Translations under genes and position numbers: made by a program
The notes under the pieces: model-generated
Databases searched by the model: none
The model's input: only the letters and a program-made list of their open reading frames with translations
Told to the model about the DNA's origin: nothing
Shown here: positions 1-7,970 of the stretch, piece after piece
Numbering within the stretch: the first letter of the stretch is position 1
Layout of the letters: the number at the start of each line of letters is the position of its first letter
Origin: Verrucomicrobiia bacterium
GTDB lineage: Bacteria; Verrucomicrobiota; Verrucomicrobiia; Verrucomicrobiales; Akkermansiaceae
Length of the DNA stretch: 32,953 nt
Direction: 5' to 3'
Assembly (NCBI GenBank): GCA_030431475.1
Contig: JAUIJD010000052.1
Span: forward strand, 1-32,953

Positions 1-639
1 ACGCTCGGCGCCGGGGAGAATCTTCCGCCGGAGCAGCTCGCGCTCATCGAGCAACTCGACCAACGCATCTCCAAGGCCATGGGCAAGGCGAGCCGCGAAG
101 AGGAGCTGAACTCGCGCCCGCGCTTCGACCACGGGGAGCACTGCCGGATCATGATGGATCTGATGGCCCTCGCCTTCTGGTCGGACTCCACCCGCGTCTC
201 GACCTTCATGTTCGGAAACGACGTCACCGGCCGGAACTTCTCCTTCCTCGACGGCGTCAACGGCGGCCACCACGAGATCTCCCACCACAAGAACAACAAG
301 GGACAGCTCGACCAGTACGAGAGGATCAACCGCTGGCACGTCGAGCAGTACGCCTACCTCCTCGAGCGCATGAGCGAGCTTCAGGAAGGAGACGGCACGC
401 TTCTGGACCACTGCATGGTCGGCTTCGGCTCCCCGATCCGCGACGGCAACAGCCACAACCCACGCAACGTCCCCATCGTCATCTCCGGCGGTTCGAAGGC
501 CGGCCTCAAGACCGGCCGCCATGTCGAGTACGACGACGGCACTCCGCTCTGCGGACTGTGGCTCGGCCTGCTGGAGCGGGCCGGCGTGAAAACCGACGAC
601 CTCGGCGACGCCTCCCGGCCCCTCACCCGCCTCGGTTGA
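1..639 (+). CDS. DUF1552 domain protein, C-terminal part
   Basis: The reading frame is open from base 1, so the gene begins left of the window and only the last 212 residues are visible. The fragment has the DUF1552 signature HxxSHH (HEISHH, in the segment GGHHEISHH near base 275), preceded by a stretch about restricting strain-specific residues (FWSDSTRVSTFMFGND) typical of that family. Family knowledge: DUF1552 proteins are exported, usually carry a Tat-type N-terminus, and often sit beside DUF1592/DUF1588 cytochrome-like genes in Planctomycetes and Verrucomicrobia. Their biochemical role is unknown. The N-terminus and any signal peptide lie outside the window. The stop at 637-639 overlaps the 3' end of the convergent ligase-like gene by 17 bp, so the two transcripts must overlap. 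Confidence 0.9.
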   Translation, partial: TLGAGENLPPEQLALIEQLDQRISKAMGKASREEELNSRPRFDHGEHCRIMMDLMALAFWSDSTRVSTFMFGNDVTGRNFSFLDGVNGGHHEISHHKNNKGQLDQYERINRWHVEQYAYLLERMSELQEGDGTLLDHCMVGFGSPIRDGNSHNPRNVPIVISGGSKAGLKTGRHVEYDDGTPLCGLWLGLLERAGVKTDDLGDASRPLTRLG

Positions 640-1795
640 GCGGAGGAACGCCGCCGGCCAAAGCCACCACGGCCGGCACCAGCACCAGCAGCGGTTCGAT
701 TCGCGGCACCGAGCCCAGGGAAACGATCTGCGCGCCGTCGAAGACCAACCCGCTCACGCCGAACACGAGCAGCGCGAGAAGTCCGTCCATTTCACGACGC
801 CGGGTCCAGGCGGCCCGCACCGACCACCCGAGGAAGCCGAGGAGCAGCATCACCCCGGGAATCCCGCACCAGACCAGCTGAGCGACCCAGCTGCTGTGCG
901 GGTGGTGCACGAACCAGCCGAGAAGCTCTTCGTTCAGCGCCGGCACCCGGCCCTCACCGGCCCACCAGGTCGTGCCCGACAGTCGTTCGATGTAGGCCTG
1001 CCAGATGTCGAAGCGCCCGGTCGATCCCCGCTCCACCAGGTCGGGACCCAGCCCCCCGTCGCCGATCAAGGCGAAGGCACCGAAGTAGGCCGCGGCGCCC
1101 ACCAGCATCGCGGCGAGCGACGGCCACAAGGCTCGTCCCCGGAGCACCGCCAACACCCCCACGCCCGCCCCGGTCGCCAGCAATGCCGCCCGCGACTGGG
1201 TGGCCAGGACCCCCGCGGTGAGGACGATGATCGCGGCCCGGGAAAACCAACGGCGCCCATCCGCCGGCTCAGCCAGTGACAAGCCCGCGACAAGCCCGTG
1301 CCCGAACAGCAGGCCGGTCAGCACCGCATTCAATCCGATCGGATAGACCCACACATTGCGCAGGCGATCCTCGACGAGCGTGACCTCGGGGGGGGCATAG
1401 AAGCGGATCAAACTCCACACGGCCGCCACCGCCGCCACGGCGAAACAACCCACCCGGAATCCACGCCACCCCCACGACACCCGCGCCAGCGAGAAACACG
1501 CGACCACCAGGAGGGCGAGGGCGACCACATCCATCGCCACCGTCGCCAGGCCCGGACCGGAGCGCGCCACCCCCGCGCACCCCGCCTGCCAGGCGACCAG
1601 TCCGGCCAGCATCCGTTTCCATCCGGTGCCCGACCCGTCGAACCACCCGTCGATGTTCACGACCGCCAGCGGCGCGAGAAGCAGCCAGAAGGCCGCCATG
1701 TGATAGAAGCCGTCGTAGAAGAAATGGAAACCCGACAGCCAGAAGATGGCAGCCCCCGCCAAGACGTCGCGCCGCCGGATCCAACGCCCTTCCAT
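623..1795 (-). CDS. O-antigen ligase / Wzy-like polytopic membrane protein
   Basis: 390 residues, with about ten hydrophobic segments spread over the whole length. A soluble loop before the last third (about residues 245-300) contains GRFDIWQAYIERL and ends in HHPHSSWVAQLVWCGIPG. That resembles the H-P-H-N/S-x-x-L signature of the Wzy_C/O-antigen ligase family, which polymerises or ligates undecaprenyl-linked glycans at the periplasmic face. The family call is by motif and topology only; other multi-pass glycan polymerases are possible. The ATG at 1795 is preceded by GGAGAGG, a close but plausible ribosome site. The frame stays open further upstream, but that would run through the Nudix gene and is rejected. 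The gene lies 56 bp downstream of rppH on the same strand, probably co-transcribed. It overlaps the DUF1552 gene tail to tail. Confidence 0.8.
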   Translation of the reverse strand: MEGRWIRRRDVLAGAAIFWLSGFHFFYDGFYHMAAFWLLLAPLAVVNIDGWFDGSGTGWKRMLAGLVAWQAGCAGVARSGPGLATVAMDVVALALLVVACFSLARVSWGWRGFRVGCFAVAAVAAVWSLIRFYAPPEVTLVEDRLRNVWVYPIGLNAVLTGLLFGHGLVAGLSLAEPADGRRWFSRAAIIVLTAGVLATQSRAALLATGAGVGVLAVLRGRALWPSLAAMLVGAAAYFGAFALIGDGGLGPDLVERGSTGRFDIWQAYIERLSGTTWWAGEGRVPALNEELLGWFVHHPHSSWVAQLVWCGIPGVMLLLGFLGWSVRAAWTRRREMDGLLALLVFGVSGLVFDGAQIVSLGSVPRIEPLLVLVPAVVALAGGVPPLNRGG

Positions 1796-1851
1796 CCTCT
1801 CCGTAGGTAGGGACGACCGCCCACCGGCACAAGCTCCGCCCGCGGCCGCCT

Positions 1852-2316
1852 TCAAAGTTTCACATCGAAAAAGTCGCTCATCACCTCCCGGTAGACCTCC
1901 CTCTTGAAGTCCGGGAGCCAGTCCATGTCGAACTCGTCCGGCTGGATCCAGCGGTGGGCGGCGAACTCGCGAGGCCGCTGGTTCGTGTCGATCTCCGAGG
2001 CCCCGGGCTTCAGCCGGCACAGGAAATACTGCTGCTCCTGACCCTCGCAACCGTGCTTGCGCACCTTCTTCTTCCGCACCTCCTGCGGATACAGATAACG
2101 GTAGCCGGAACGGGACTTGACGACCTCGTAGTCCTTCTTTCGCAGGCCGATCTCCTCCCGCACTTCGCGGAACAAGGCCTCCTCGGCGGTTTCCCCCGGA
2201 TCCACGCCACCCTGCGGAAACTGCCACGCACCCGGCACCTGCCAGCGCTCGCAAACGAGCAGCCGACCATCGTCGCGAACCATCAAGGCCGCCACGTTGG
2301 GCCGAAAACGAACCAT
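1852..2316 (-). CDS. rppH: RNA pyrophosphohydrolase (RppH-type Nudix hydrolase)
   Basis: 154 residues, the usual size for RppH. The Nudix box is complete: G36, E42, then R50-E51, E54-E55 and G57, matching GX5EX7REUXEEXGU, whose glutamates bind the catalytic divalent metals. The N-terminus RPNVAALMV and the segment WQFPQGG before the box are typical of RppH and plant Ap4A hydrolases. RppH removes pyrophosphate from 5'-triphosphorylated RNA and so starts 5'-end-dependent decay; dinucleoside polyphosphates are the alternative substrate. The region after the box (about residues 65-95) is rich in Lys/Arg, compatible with RNA binding. The ATG at 2316 has a Shine-Dalgarno-like GGGAGGA about 11 bases upstream. 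The gene is divergent from the exported protein gene at 2425 and probably heads a transcript with the ligase-like gene. Confidence 0.9.
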   Translation of the reverse strand: MVRFRPNVAALMVRDDGRLLVCERWQVPGAWQFPQGGVDPGETAEEALFREVREEIGLRKKDYEVVKSRSGYRYLYPQEVRKKKVRKHGCEGQEQQYFLCRLKPGASEIDTNQRPREFAAHRWIQPDEFDMDWLPDFKREVYREVMSDFFDVKL

Positions 2317-2356
2317 GGACGGTGACTATCCTCCCATCGCCGCCGTTCGACAATAC

Positions 2357-2405
2357 TTAACTGATCTTAACCAAACGAAAGCGAGACTCGCCTTTTCCGT
2401 ATGAT
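2357..2405 (+). promoter_or_regulatory. Candidate promoter with TTAAC direct repeat
   Basis: A good -10 hexamer TATGAT lies at 2400-2405, twenty bases before the ATG at 2425. No convincing -35 is seen at 2377-2382. Just upstream are two direct TTAAC repeats at 2357-2361 and 2367-2371, one helical turn apart. Such an arrangement is what OmpR/PhoB-class response regulators bind next to a weak -35. The -10 is visible; the operator role is inference. It could instead serve the divergent rppH gene. Confidence 0.4.
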
Positions 2406-2424
2406 GGGAGACCATTTCTCCATC

Positions 2425-2961
2425 ATGAAAGCTGCACACTGGATCCTCCTCGCCTCCTTCTCCCTGCTTCCCACCGCCTTTTCCCAGCAAGGCGGCAACG
2501 ACAACGAGGACGAGAACGACAACATCACCGAAACCGCGAACAACCACCGGCGCTTCTGGGAGGCCAGCCTTCCGGGTGGCCACTACATGGTGGCCCTCGA
2601 TCGTCTCTCGAACATCAGCATGCACGAGTACGTCCTCGATGGCACGCTGCTCGTGAACGAGATGACCATCGACACGAACGGCCGTTCCCTCGCCCGCTTC
2701 TACCACATCCAGCCGGTGACGGACGCGATGAACGGCAGCGAAGTCACCCGCGTCGTCGACAAGGGCCGCCAGCTGCTTGATCGCGCGGGCCAACGGGCGG
2801 GCACCGATCTCCACAACATGGCGCAGAAGAAGTATCCCGACACCACCCACGCGGGGACCATCGAGTATCGCGTGCTCGATCTTCGGGATCTCAACGCCCT
2901 CTACGGCAGCCTCCGCCGGGCTTGGGAAAGCGGCAAGGGCCGCAAGATCACCGTCGAGTGA
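2425..2961 (+). CDS. Small exported protein of unknown function
   Basis: 178 residues. The N-terminus MKAAHWILLASFSLLPTAFS is a clear Sec signal peptide, cleaved probably after AFS or shortly beyond. It is followed by an acidic Asn/Asp/Glu-rich linker (residues 22-36) and a compact domain containing HYMVALDRLSNISMHEYVLDG and VNEMTIDTNG. No catalytic motif was recognised. The ATG at 2401 in the same frame is rejected as the start because it lies inside the candidate -10 hexamer and would put a charged leader before the signal peptide. There is no Shine-Dalgarno sequence near 2425. The gene converges on the AsmA-like gene with only 9 bp between stops. Confidence 0.8.
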   Translation: MKAAHWILLASFSLLPTAFSQQGGNDNEDENDNITETANNHRRFWEASLPGGHYMVALDRLSNISMHEYVLDGTLLVNEMTIDTNGRSLARFYHIQPVTDAMNGSEVTRVVDKGRQLLDRAGQRAGTDLHNMAQKKYPDTTHAGTIEYRVLDLRDLNALYGSLRRAWESGKGRKITVE

Positions 2962-2970
2962 TCGACCCGC

Positions 2971-4596
2971 TCACTGCGGCTGCCGCTCCGGGCGCTCGGC
3001 GTCCGGCTCCTCGTCCTCGCGGTCGAAGAAGTCGAAGATGCCGCCCACTTCACGGACGGCGTCGGTCCCCTTCTGCAGCACATCCCCGGCGTTCTCGATC
3101 ACCTCTCCGTCGCCATCGAGAAGCTTCTGCCCGGAGTCGAGCAGGTCACGTCCCTGACCGATCAAGCCGTCCTCGCCGGTGAGCTTCCCGACGGTGTCGG
3201 GGCTGATCACCCGCCGCGTGAATTTCAACACCCGCTCGCCGGTCTCCGGCAGCACCTCGAACATCCGCATCCCCGCCGCGGCGATCAGGCGCTCGGTGAG
3301 ATCCTCCTGCGGGTCGTCGAGGGTCCCCGTGACGTGAAGGTGCGTCCATAGCAGGCCCCGCTCGCCCGGAAGGAACACCTTCGTCTCGGCTCCCGGAATC
3401 CTCGCCAGCGTGCCGGGCGTGAGCCCGATGCGGAAGCGGCCGTCGATGCGTTCGTCCTTCTCGACGCGCAACCGGCCCTCGACCCGCATCAGCCCCTCGC
3501 TGCCCAGCTTCAGGTTGGAAATCGTCAGCGCTCCGGCTTCCCACAGGAAATCGGTGGACGCCTCACTCAAGGTCAACCGGCGAAAGCGCGGATTGCCCCC
3601 GTACGCGCCGAGGGCATCGAGCACCGGCAGGGCGGTCAGCACCCCGTCGTGGAACCTCACCGATCCGCTCACCGACGGCCCGTCGCGGACCTCCGTCACC
3701 GAGAAGTCCCCCTCCAGCCGCCCGGCGACCTTCTGCCGCCAGTCTTCCGGCAGGACCTCGTCCGCCATCACATCGGCCAGCGATCCGTCGAAGGAATAGC
3801 CGTCGCCGGACGCCTCGCCGGTCATGGTCGCGTAGCCCCGCTCGTAGAGGCGAAACGCCGAGTCGATCAGGAACAGGGTGCCGTCCTGGTACCGCATCCT
3901 CGTCTCATCGAGCCGCAGCTCCGGCACGATCCCCCAGGGAAACGTCACCTGCCCTCCCCGGCCGACCGCCTCATAGCTGCCTCGCGACTGCCCGGGGGTC
4001 GCCGACCAGCGGGTGTCGCTGAACCGGATCTCGCCGCTCTCCAGTCCGAGGCGCAGCAGGGAGTGCCCGACCTCGAGCTGGGTCAGCCGAACGTCGTTCG
4101 GAATCCACTTTTCATACCAGGCCCGGTCGGCCTCGCGGCCGGCATCCTCCGCCGGGGTCCTCGGATCCGCCGGGGGAGCGGGCTCGCCCTGTCCGGTCAG
4201 GTCGAAGAAGGCCTCGATCTGGTTGATCCGGGCGTCCTGCAGCAGCACCACACGGTCCCCGATTTCGTCGAGACCGATGTCGATCGACAGCCCCCGGGCA
4301 TCGACGTCACCCACCACCGTGCCGCCGGACGCGTTGAAGGACCGGCATTTGACGAGGGTCCCGTCCCACTGGAACGGCCCGAAGGCGGCATCCGCCCCGA
4401 GGGCCTCGCCGACCTTCGCCGAAAGCATCGCGCGGAAGTCCTCGCTGTGCAGCCATGACTTCAGCCAAAGGTAGCCTCCACCCATCGCCACGGCGGCCAG
4501 CACCAGCACCGCCAGCAGGCCCCGGACCCACCACGATCCCTTGCGGACCGTCTTTCCCCGCCGTCTTCTCGATCGCCGACTCATCTCCGGAAGCAT
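2971..4596 (-). CDS. AsmA-like membrane-anchored protein
   Basis: 541 residues. A basic N-terminus (SRRSRRRRGK) precedes one transmembrane segment at about residues 22-45, so the bulk is predicted periplasmic with an inner-membrane anchor. After the anchor, the segment LHSEDFRAMLSAKVGEALGA, followed by beta-rich repeats such as VDARGLSIDI and LRVEGRLRVEK, resembles AsmA/TamB-type proteins. These form long beta-grooves that move or handle lipids between membranes. The C-terminus is a short acidic tail, EPDAERPERQPQ. The start is ambiguous: ATG at 4596 has AAAGG about 11 bases upstream, while ATG at 4584 (MSRRS) has GGAG touching it. The longer frame reaching 4962 overlaps sufT and is rejected. 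The gene is divergent from sufT. Confidence 0.75.
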   Translation of the reverse strand: MLPEMSRRSRRRRGKTVRKGSWWVRGLLAVLVLAAVAMGGGYLWLKSWLHSEDFRAMLSAKVGEALGADAAFGPFQWDGTLVKCRSFNASGGTVVGDVDARGLSIDIGLDEIGDRVVLLQDARINQIEAFFDLTGQGEPAPPADPRTPAEDAGREADRAWYEKWIPNDVRLTQLEVGHSLLRLGLESGEIRFSDTRWSATPGQSRGSYEAVGRGGQVTFPWGIVPELRLDETRMRYQDGTLFLIDSAFRLYERGYATMTGEASGDGYSFDGSLADVMADEVLPEDWRQKVAGRLEGDFSVTEVRDGPSVSGSVRFHDGVLTALPVLDALGAYGGNPRFRRLTLSEASTDFLWEAGALTISNLKLGSEGLMRVEGRLRVEKDERIDGRFRIGLTPGTLARIPGAETKVFLPGERGLLWTHLHVTGTLDDPQEDLTERLIAAAGMRMFEVLPETGERVLKFTRRVISPDTVGKLTGEDGLIGQGRDLLDSGQKLLDGDGEVIENAGDVLQKGTDAVREVGGIFDFFDREDEEPDAERPERQPQ

Positions 4597-4625
4597 GCGG
4601 CCGTTTGCCTTTGGCCGCAAGCCGC

Positions 4626-4653
4626 TTGCACCCGTCCACGGCCTCCCTACACT
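4626..4653 (+). promoter_or_regulatory. sufT promoter, near-leaderless
   Basis: TTGCAC at 4626-4631 and TACACT at 4648-4653 are separated by 16 bp, a normal sigma-70 arrangement. Only seven bases separate the -10 from the ATG at 4661. Transcription starting at the usual distance would begin at or next to the A of the start codon, predicting a leaderless mRNA. The absence of a Shine-Dalgarno sequence agrees. The ugd promoter below has the same TACAC-type -10. Confidence 0.55.
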
Positions 4654-4660
4654 CCCGGCC

Positions 4661-5206
4661 ATGCAAGAGGAAATCCAGCTCAGCCGGGATGTCGATGCGA
4701 TCCAGATCCCGAGCGGTGACACCATCAACCTTCCCGCCGGGACCCCGGTCTTCATCACCCAGCGACTCGGCGGCACCTTCACCGTTGCCACCTCCGCCGG
4801 TCTTGCCCGGATCTCCTCCAGCGATGCCGATGCCCTCAACATCGATCTCGCGGCCGAGCAGGAGAAGGTGGCCGAGGCCGAGGCTCTGAAGGACGCCCCG
4901 ATCGAGGAGCAGGTGTGGGGACAGCTCAAGCAGGTCTTCGACCCCGAGATTCCGGTCGACATCGTGAACCTCGGCCTGGTCTACGACTGCAGCGTCGAGG
5001 AAGAGGACGGTCAGACCGTCGTCGGCGTCAAGATGACCCTCACCGCCCCCGGCTGCGGCATGGGCCCGGTGATCGCCGCCGACGCCCAGTCGAAGATCAT
5101 GACGATCGAGGGGGTCGACGACGCCAAGGTCGAGCTCGTCTGGGATCCCGCCTGGAATCAGGACATGATCTCCGAAGAGGGCAAGATGAAGCTCGGGATG
5201 ATCTGA
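4661..5206 (+). CDS. sufT: Fe-S cluster assembly protein SufT (MIP18/DUF59 family)
   Basis: 181 residues, matching the long SufT form with an N-terminal extension rather than the ~100-residue bare MIP18 domain. The MIP18 core starts at about residue 80. DPEIPVDIVNLGLVYD begins at D94, and TLTAPGCGMG carries the conserved cysteine at C132, both hallmarks of the SufT branch. SufT aids maturation of iron-sulfur proteins in the cytoplasm; the exact step is debated. No other suf genes are in the window, so it is an isolated copy here. The start at 4661 is chosen because the upstream in-frame extension to 4541 would read through the promoter and the divergent AsmA-like gene. It is followed about 100 bp later by ugd, which has its own candidate promoter. 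Confidence 0.9.
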   Translation: MQEEIQLSRDVDAIQIPSGDTINLPAGTPVFITQRLGGTFTVATSAGLARISSSDADALNIDLAAEQEKVAEAEALKDAPIEEQVWGQLKQVFDPEIPVDIVNLGLVYDCSVEEEDGQTVVGVKMTLTAPGCGMGPVIAADAQSKIMTIEGVDDAKVELVWDPAWNQDMISEEGKMKLGMI

Positions 5207-5257
5207 TCACGATCGCATTGTCACAAAAGCGTTACGCAGATCCGTAGTCGCCCCTTC

Positions 5258-5286
5258 TTGTGGCGCAGCCGGCTCCCTGCTACACG
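5258..5286 (+). promoter_or_regulatory. Candidate ugd promoter
   Basis: TTGTGG at 5258-5263 and TACACG at 5281-5286 have a 17-bp spacer, with 22 bases from the -10 to the ATG at 5309. The TACAC core matches the -10 in front of sufT, which makes the call more likely than either site alone. The leader is cytosine/thymine rich and has no Shine-Dalgarno sequence. Confidence 0.45.
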
Positions 5287-5308
5287 CGCCCCGCACCTCG
5301 CCCTTGTC

Positions 5309-6634
5309 ATGAACATCACCATCATCGGAACCGGCTACGTCGGTCTCACCAGCGGCACCTGCTTCGCGGAGGTCGGCCACCACGTCACCTGCGTCGACAA
5401 CAACCCCGAGAAGATCGAGATGCTGCTCCGCGGCGAGATTCCGATCTACGAGCCCGGGCTCGCCGAGCTGGTGAAATCGAACGTCGACAGCGGTCGCCTC
5501 AGGTTCACCACCTCCACCGAGGAGGGCGTGAAGACCGGCGACGTCGTCTTCATCGCCGTTCCCACCCCGCCGCAGCCCGACGGCTCCGTGGATCTCTCCT
5601 TCATCGAGAAGGTCGCCCGGGAGATCGCCGAGTGCCTCACCCCGGAGCTCGGCTACCGGGTGATCGTCGACAAGTCGACGGTTCCGGTGAAGACGGGCGA
5701 GAAGGTCAAGCAGACCGTGCGCCGCTACGCCCCGGACGGCATCGAGTTCGGCGTGGTGTCGAACCCCGAGTTCCTCCGCGAAGGCTGCGCGGTCGACGAC
5801 CTGCTGAATCCCGACCGCATCGTCATCGGCTCCAACGAGGAGAAGGCCCTGGCGATGATGCAGAAGCTCTACGAGCCCTTCGTCGCTCCCGTGCTGGTGA
5901 CCGACATCAACTCCGCCGAGCTCATCAAGCACGCCGCCAACTCCTTCCTCGCGCTCAAGATCTCCTACATCAACGCCGTCGCCAACATCTGCGAGGCGTC
6001 CCACGCCGATGTCGAGAAGGTCGCCGAGGGCATCGGCATGGACAAGCGCATCGGCCGCGCCTTCCTCAACGCCGGACTCGGCTACGGCGGATCCTGCTTC
6101 CCGAAGGACATCAAGGCCTTCATCGCGATCTCCGAGTCGCTCGGCCAGCCCTTCGGACTCCTCAAGGAGGTCGAGCGCATCAACGCCGACCAGATGACCC
6201 GCTTCCTCGACAAGATCCGCGAGAAGCTGTGGGTCTTCCGTGACAAGAAGATCGCCCTCTGGGGACTCGCCTTCAAACAGAACACGGACGACGTCCGCGA
6301 GTCGGTCGCGATCCGGATCGCCAGGGTCATGCTCGAGGAAGGCGCCCGCATCGTCGCCACCGACCCCCAGGCGATCGGCACCGCCAAGCGATTCGGCGAG
6401 CTCGACGGCGACATTTCCTACACCGAGGACATGTATGCCGCCCTCGAGGACGCCGACGCCCTGGTGATCGCCACCGAGTGGGAGCAGTTCGCCAACGCCG
6501 ACCTCAACGAAGTGGCGAAGCGCCTCCGCACGCCGCTGGTCTTCGACGGCCGCAACCTGCTCGACCCCGCCGACACCCAGGCCGCCGGCCTCGAGTACGC
6601 ATGCATCGGCCGCGCCGCCGCCGAGGCATCGTGA
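5309..6634 (+). CDS. ugd: UDP-glucose 6-dehydrogenase
   Basis: 441 residues, full length for the UDP-glucose/GDP-mannose dehydrogenase family. It oxidises UDP-glucose to UDP-glucuronate with two NAD+, supplying acidic sugar for exopolysaccharide or envelope glycans. Three domains are visible in order: an N-terminal Rossmann NAD-binding domain opening with ITIIGTGYVGL; a central helical domain; and a C-terminal UDP-binding domain starting near residue 310 with KIALWGLAFKQNTDDVRES. Catalytic residues are present: E154 in NPEFLREG, K207 in AELIKHAAN, and the thioester cysteine C263 in GGSCFPKD. The start at 5309 places the glycine-rich loop at the usual distance from the N-terminus; a longer in-frame start at 5258 lies in the promoter. 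It sits alone between sufT and rsmB, separated from rsmB by 88 bp of repeat-like DNA. Confidence 0.97.
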   Translation: MNITIIGTGYVGLTSGTCFAEVGHHVTCVDNNPEKIEMLLRGEIPIYEPGLAELVKSNVDSGRLRFTTSTEEGVKTGDVVFIAVPTPPQPDGSVDLSFIEKVAREIAECLTPELGYRVIVDKSTVPVKTGEKVKQTVRRYAPDGIEFGVVSNPEFLREGCAVDDLLNPDRIVIGSNEEKALAMMQKLYEPFVAPVLVTDINSAELIKHAANSFLALKISYINAVANICEASHADVEKVAEGIGMDKRIGRAFLNAGLGYGGSCFPKDIKAFIAISESLGQPFGLLKEVERINADQMTRFLDKIREKLWVFRDKKIALWGLAFKQNTDDVRESVAIRIARVMLEEGARIVATDPQAIGTAKRFGELDGDISYTEDMYAALEDADALVIATEWEQFANADLNEVAKRLRTPLVFDGRNLLDPADTQAAGLEYACIGRAAAEAS

Positions 6635-6639
6635 TCGAC

Positions 6640-6716
6640 ACGGAAGACGGAAGGCCTCAGGTTTCCCGGGACGCGGTGAGACGGGATTTTCCGTCCTCCG
6701 TTCTCCCGTCTTCCGT
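6640..6716. repeat. Intergenic inverted repeat with CCGT-rich arm
   Basis: An 11-bp perfect inverted repeat lies between ugd and rsmB: ACGGAAGACGG at 6640-6650 and its complement CCGTCTTCCGT at 6706-6716. The right half is a pyrimidine-rich run with four CCGT words at 6691, 6698, 6706 and 6713. This allows several alternative pairings with the GACGGAA of the left arm. It could fold in the ugd 3' UTR as a non-canonical terminator or be a copy of a dispersed repeat. There is no U-tract typical of an intrinsic terminator. Confidence 0.5.
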
Positions 6717-6722
6717 CTCTCG

Positions 6723-7940
6723 ATGAAATCTCCCCGCCGCGCCGCCGTCTCCATCCTCCGGGCCTGGGGCAAGGGCCATGCCTATGCGGAGAACCTCATC
6801 GAGCGCCACGCGTCGCGCAACGAGCTGTCTTCCGCCGACCGCGCGCTGCTCAACGCCATCGTCCTCGGCGTGCTCCGTCATCGGCGCCTTCTCGACCACT
6901 GGATCGGCGAACTCCGGAAGGGAAAGCTCGACCACGAAACACGGGACATTCTTCGGGTCGGTCTCTGCCAGTTGCTCATCCTCGACCTGCCCGATCACGC
7001 CGCCGTCTTCGAGACCGTGGAACTCGGCAAGTCCCCGGTCCGCGGATTGATCAACGCCGTCCTCCGCCGCGCCCAGGCCAACCGCAAGAAGCTGCTCGAC
7101 CTGTCCGAGCTTCCTCCCGCCGTCGCCCTGTCGCATCCCGACTGGCTCTTCAAGCGCTGGAAGAAGCAGTTCGGCATCGAGGAAACCGAGGCGCTGATGG
7201 CCTTCAACAACCAGCCCGCCCCGACCATCGCCCGGACCAATCCGCTCGCCGGGAAGAGCGCCGGCCTTCCGACCGGCCCCGGGCTGCCGCCCGGCTATTT
7301 TGAAATCGAGGGCCCCATCCCCACCGACCTCCTCAAGGACGGCGCGATCTACATCACCGACCCCGCCACCCGCCACTGCGTCGAGCTGCTCGATCCGAAA
7401 CCCGGTGAAGCGGTCCTCGACGCCTGCGCCGCCCCCGGCGGCAAGGCCTTCCTGATCGCCGCCGCCCAGGGGTCCGGAGAGTGGCTGACCGCCACCGACT
7501 CCAACGAGAAACGCCTGCCGCGCCTGCGGCAGAACCTCGAGCGGCTCCGCATCCTGCCGGCCGAACTGGCATGCCACGACTGGACCCGCGAGGCCCCGGA
7601 GAAATGGCACGAGGCCTTCGATGCCATCCTGCTCGACGTCCCGTGCTCGAATACCGGCGTGCTCCGCCGTCGCGTGGATGCCCGCTGGCGCCTCAGCCCG
7701 CAGCAGATCGACGATCTGGTGGTCATCCAGCGTGCCATCCTCGACGCCGCCCTGCCGTGCCTGAAGCCGGGAGGCCGCCTCGTCTACTCCACCTGCTCGA
7801 TCGAGCCCGAGGAGAACTCACTTCAGATCGAGCGCTTTCTCGCCGAGCACCCGGAGCTTGAACTTGCCGGCACCCGCGAGGCGCTGCCGCCGCGCGACGG
7901 CACCGACGGCGCGTTCGCGGCGATGATCCGTCGTCGCTGA
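6723..7940 (+). CDS. rsmB: 16S rRNA (cytosine-C5)-methyltransferase, RsmB/Sun type
   Basis: 405 residues. The N-terminal ~140 residues form a NusB-like RNA-binding domain (LSSADRALLNAIVLGVLRHR, then RGLINAVLRRA). The C-terminal part is the NOL1/NOP2/Sun methyltransferase. SAM-binding motif I, DACAAPGGK, is at about 231-239. The two cysteines of the m5C mechanism are present: C308 in DVPCSNTG and C358 in STCSIEPEEN. The combination of NusB domain and paired cysteines fits RsmB, which methylates C967 of 16S rRNA, though a paralogue with another target site cannot be excluded. It is slightly shorter than the E. coli enzyme. The leader is pyrimidine rich and lacks a Shine-Dalgarno sequence. A clear terminator follows within a few bases of the stop. 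Confidence 0.92.
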   Translation: MKSPRRAAVSILRAWGKGHAYAENLIERHASRNELSSADRALLNAIVLGVLRHRRLLDHWIGELRKGKLDHETRDILRVGLCQLLILDLPDHAAVFETVELGKSPVRGLINAVLRRAQANRKKLLDLSELPPAVALSHPDWLFKRWKKQFGIEETEALMAFNNQPAPTIARTNPLAGKSAGLPTGPGLPPGYFEIEGPIPTDLLKDGAIYITDPATRHCVELLDPKPGEAVLDACAAPGGKAFLIAAAQGSGEWLTATDSNEKRLPRLRQNLERLRILPAELACHDWTREAPEKWHEAFDAILLDVPCSNTGVLRRRVDARWRLSPQQIDDLVVIQRAILDAALPCLKPGGRLVYSTCSIEPEENSLQIERFLAEHPELELAGTREALPPRDGTDGAFAAMIRRR

Positions 7941-7943
7941 CCC

Positions 7944-7969
7944 CCGCAGAGGGCTCTGCGGACTTTTTT
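7944..7969 (+). terminator. Intrinsic terminator after rsmB
   Basis: CCGCAGA at 7944-7950 pairs perfectly with TCTGCGG at 7955-7961 around a four-base loop. Two bases later six thymines run from 7964 to 7969. This is a textbook rho-independent terminator immediately after the rsmB stop codon. It isolates the following exported-protein block transcriptionally. Confidence 0.85.
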
Positions 7970-7970
7970 C

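Noticed and set aside
623-2353. 576-residue version of the ligase-like protein
   Set aside because: The extra N-terminus reads through the Nudix gene in another frame; the ATG at 1795 begins just before the first membrane segment.
2971-4962. 663-residue version of the AsmA-like protein
   Set aside because: The extension overlaps sufT on the opposite strand and precedes the basic N-terminus and membrane anchor.
5207-6772. 521-residue open frame antisense to ugd
   Set aside because: The opposite strand is unmistakably UDP-glucose dehydrogenase; this frame is its shadow.
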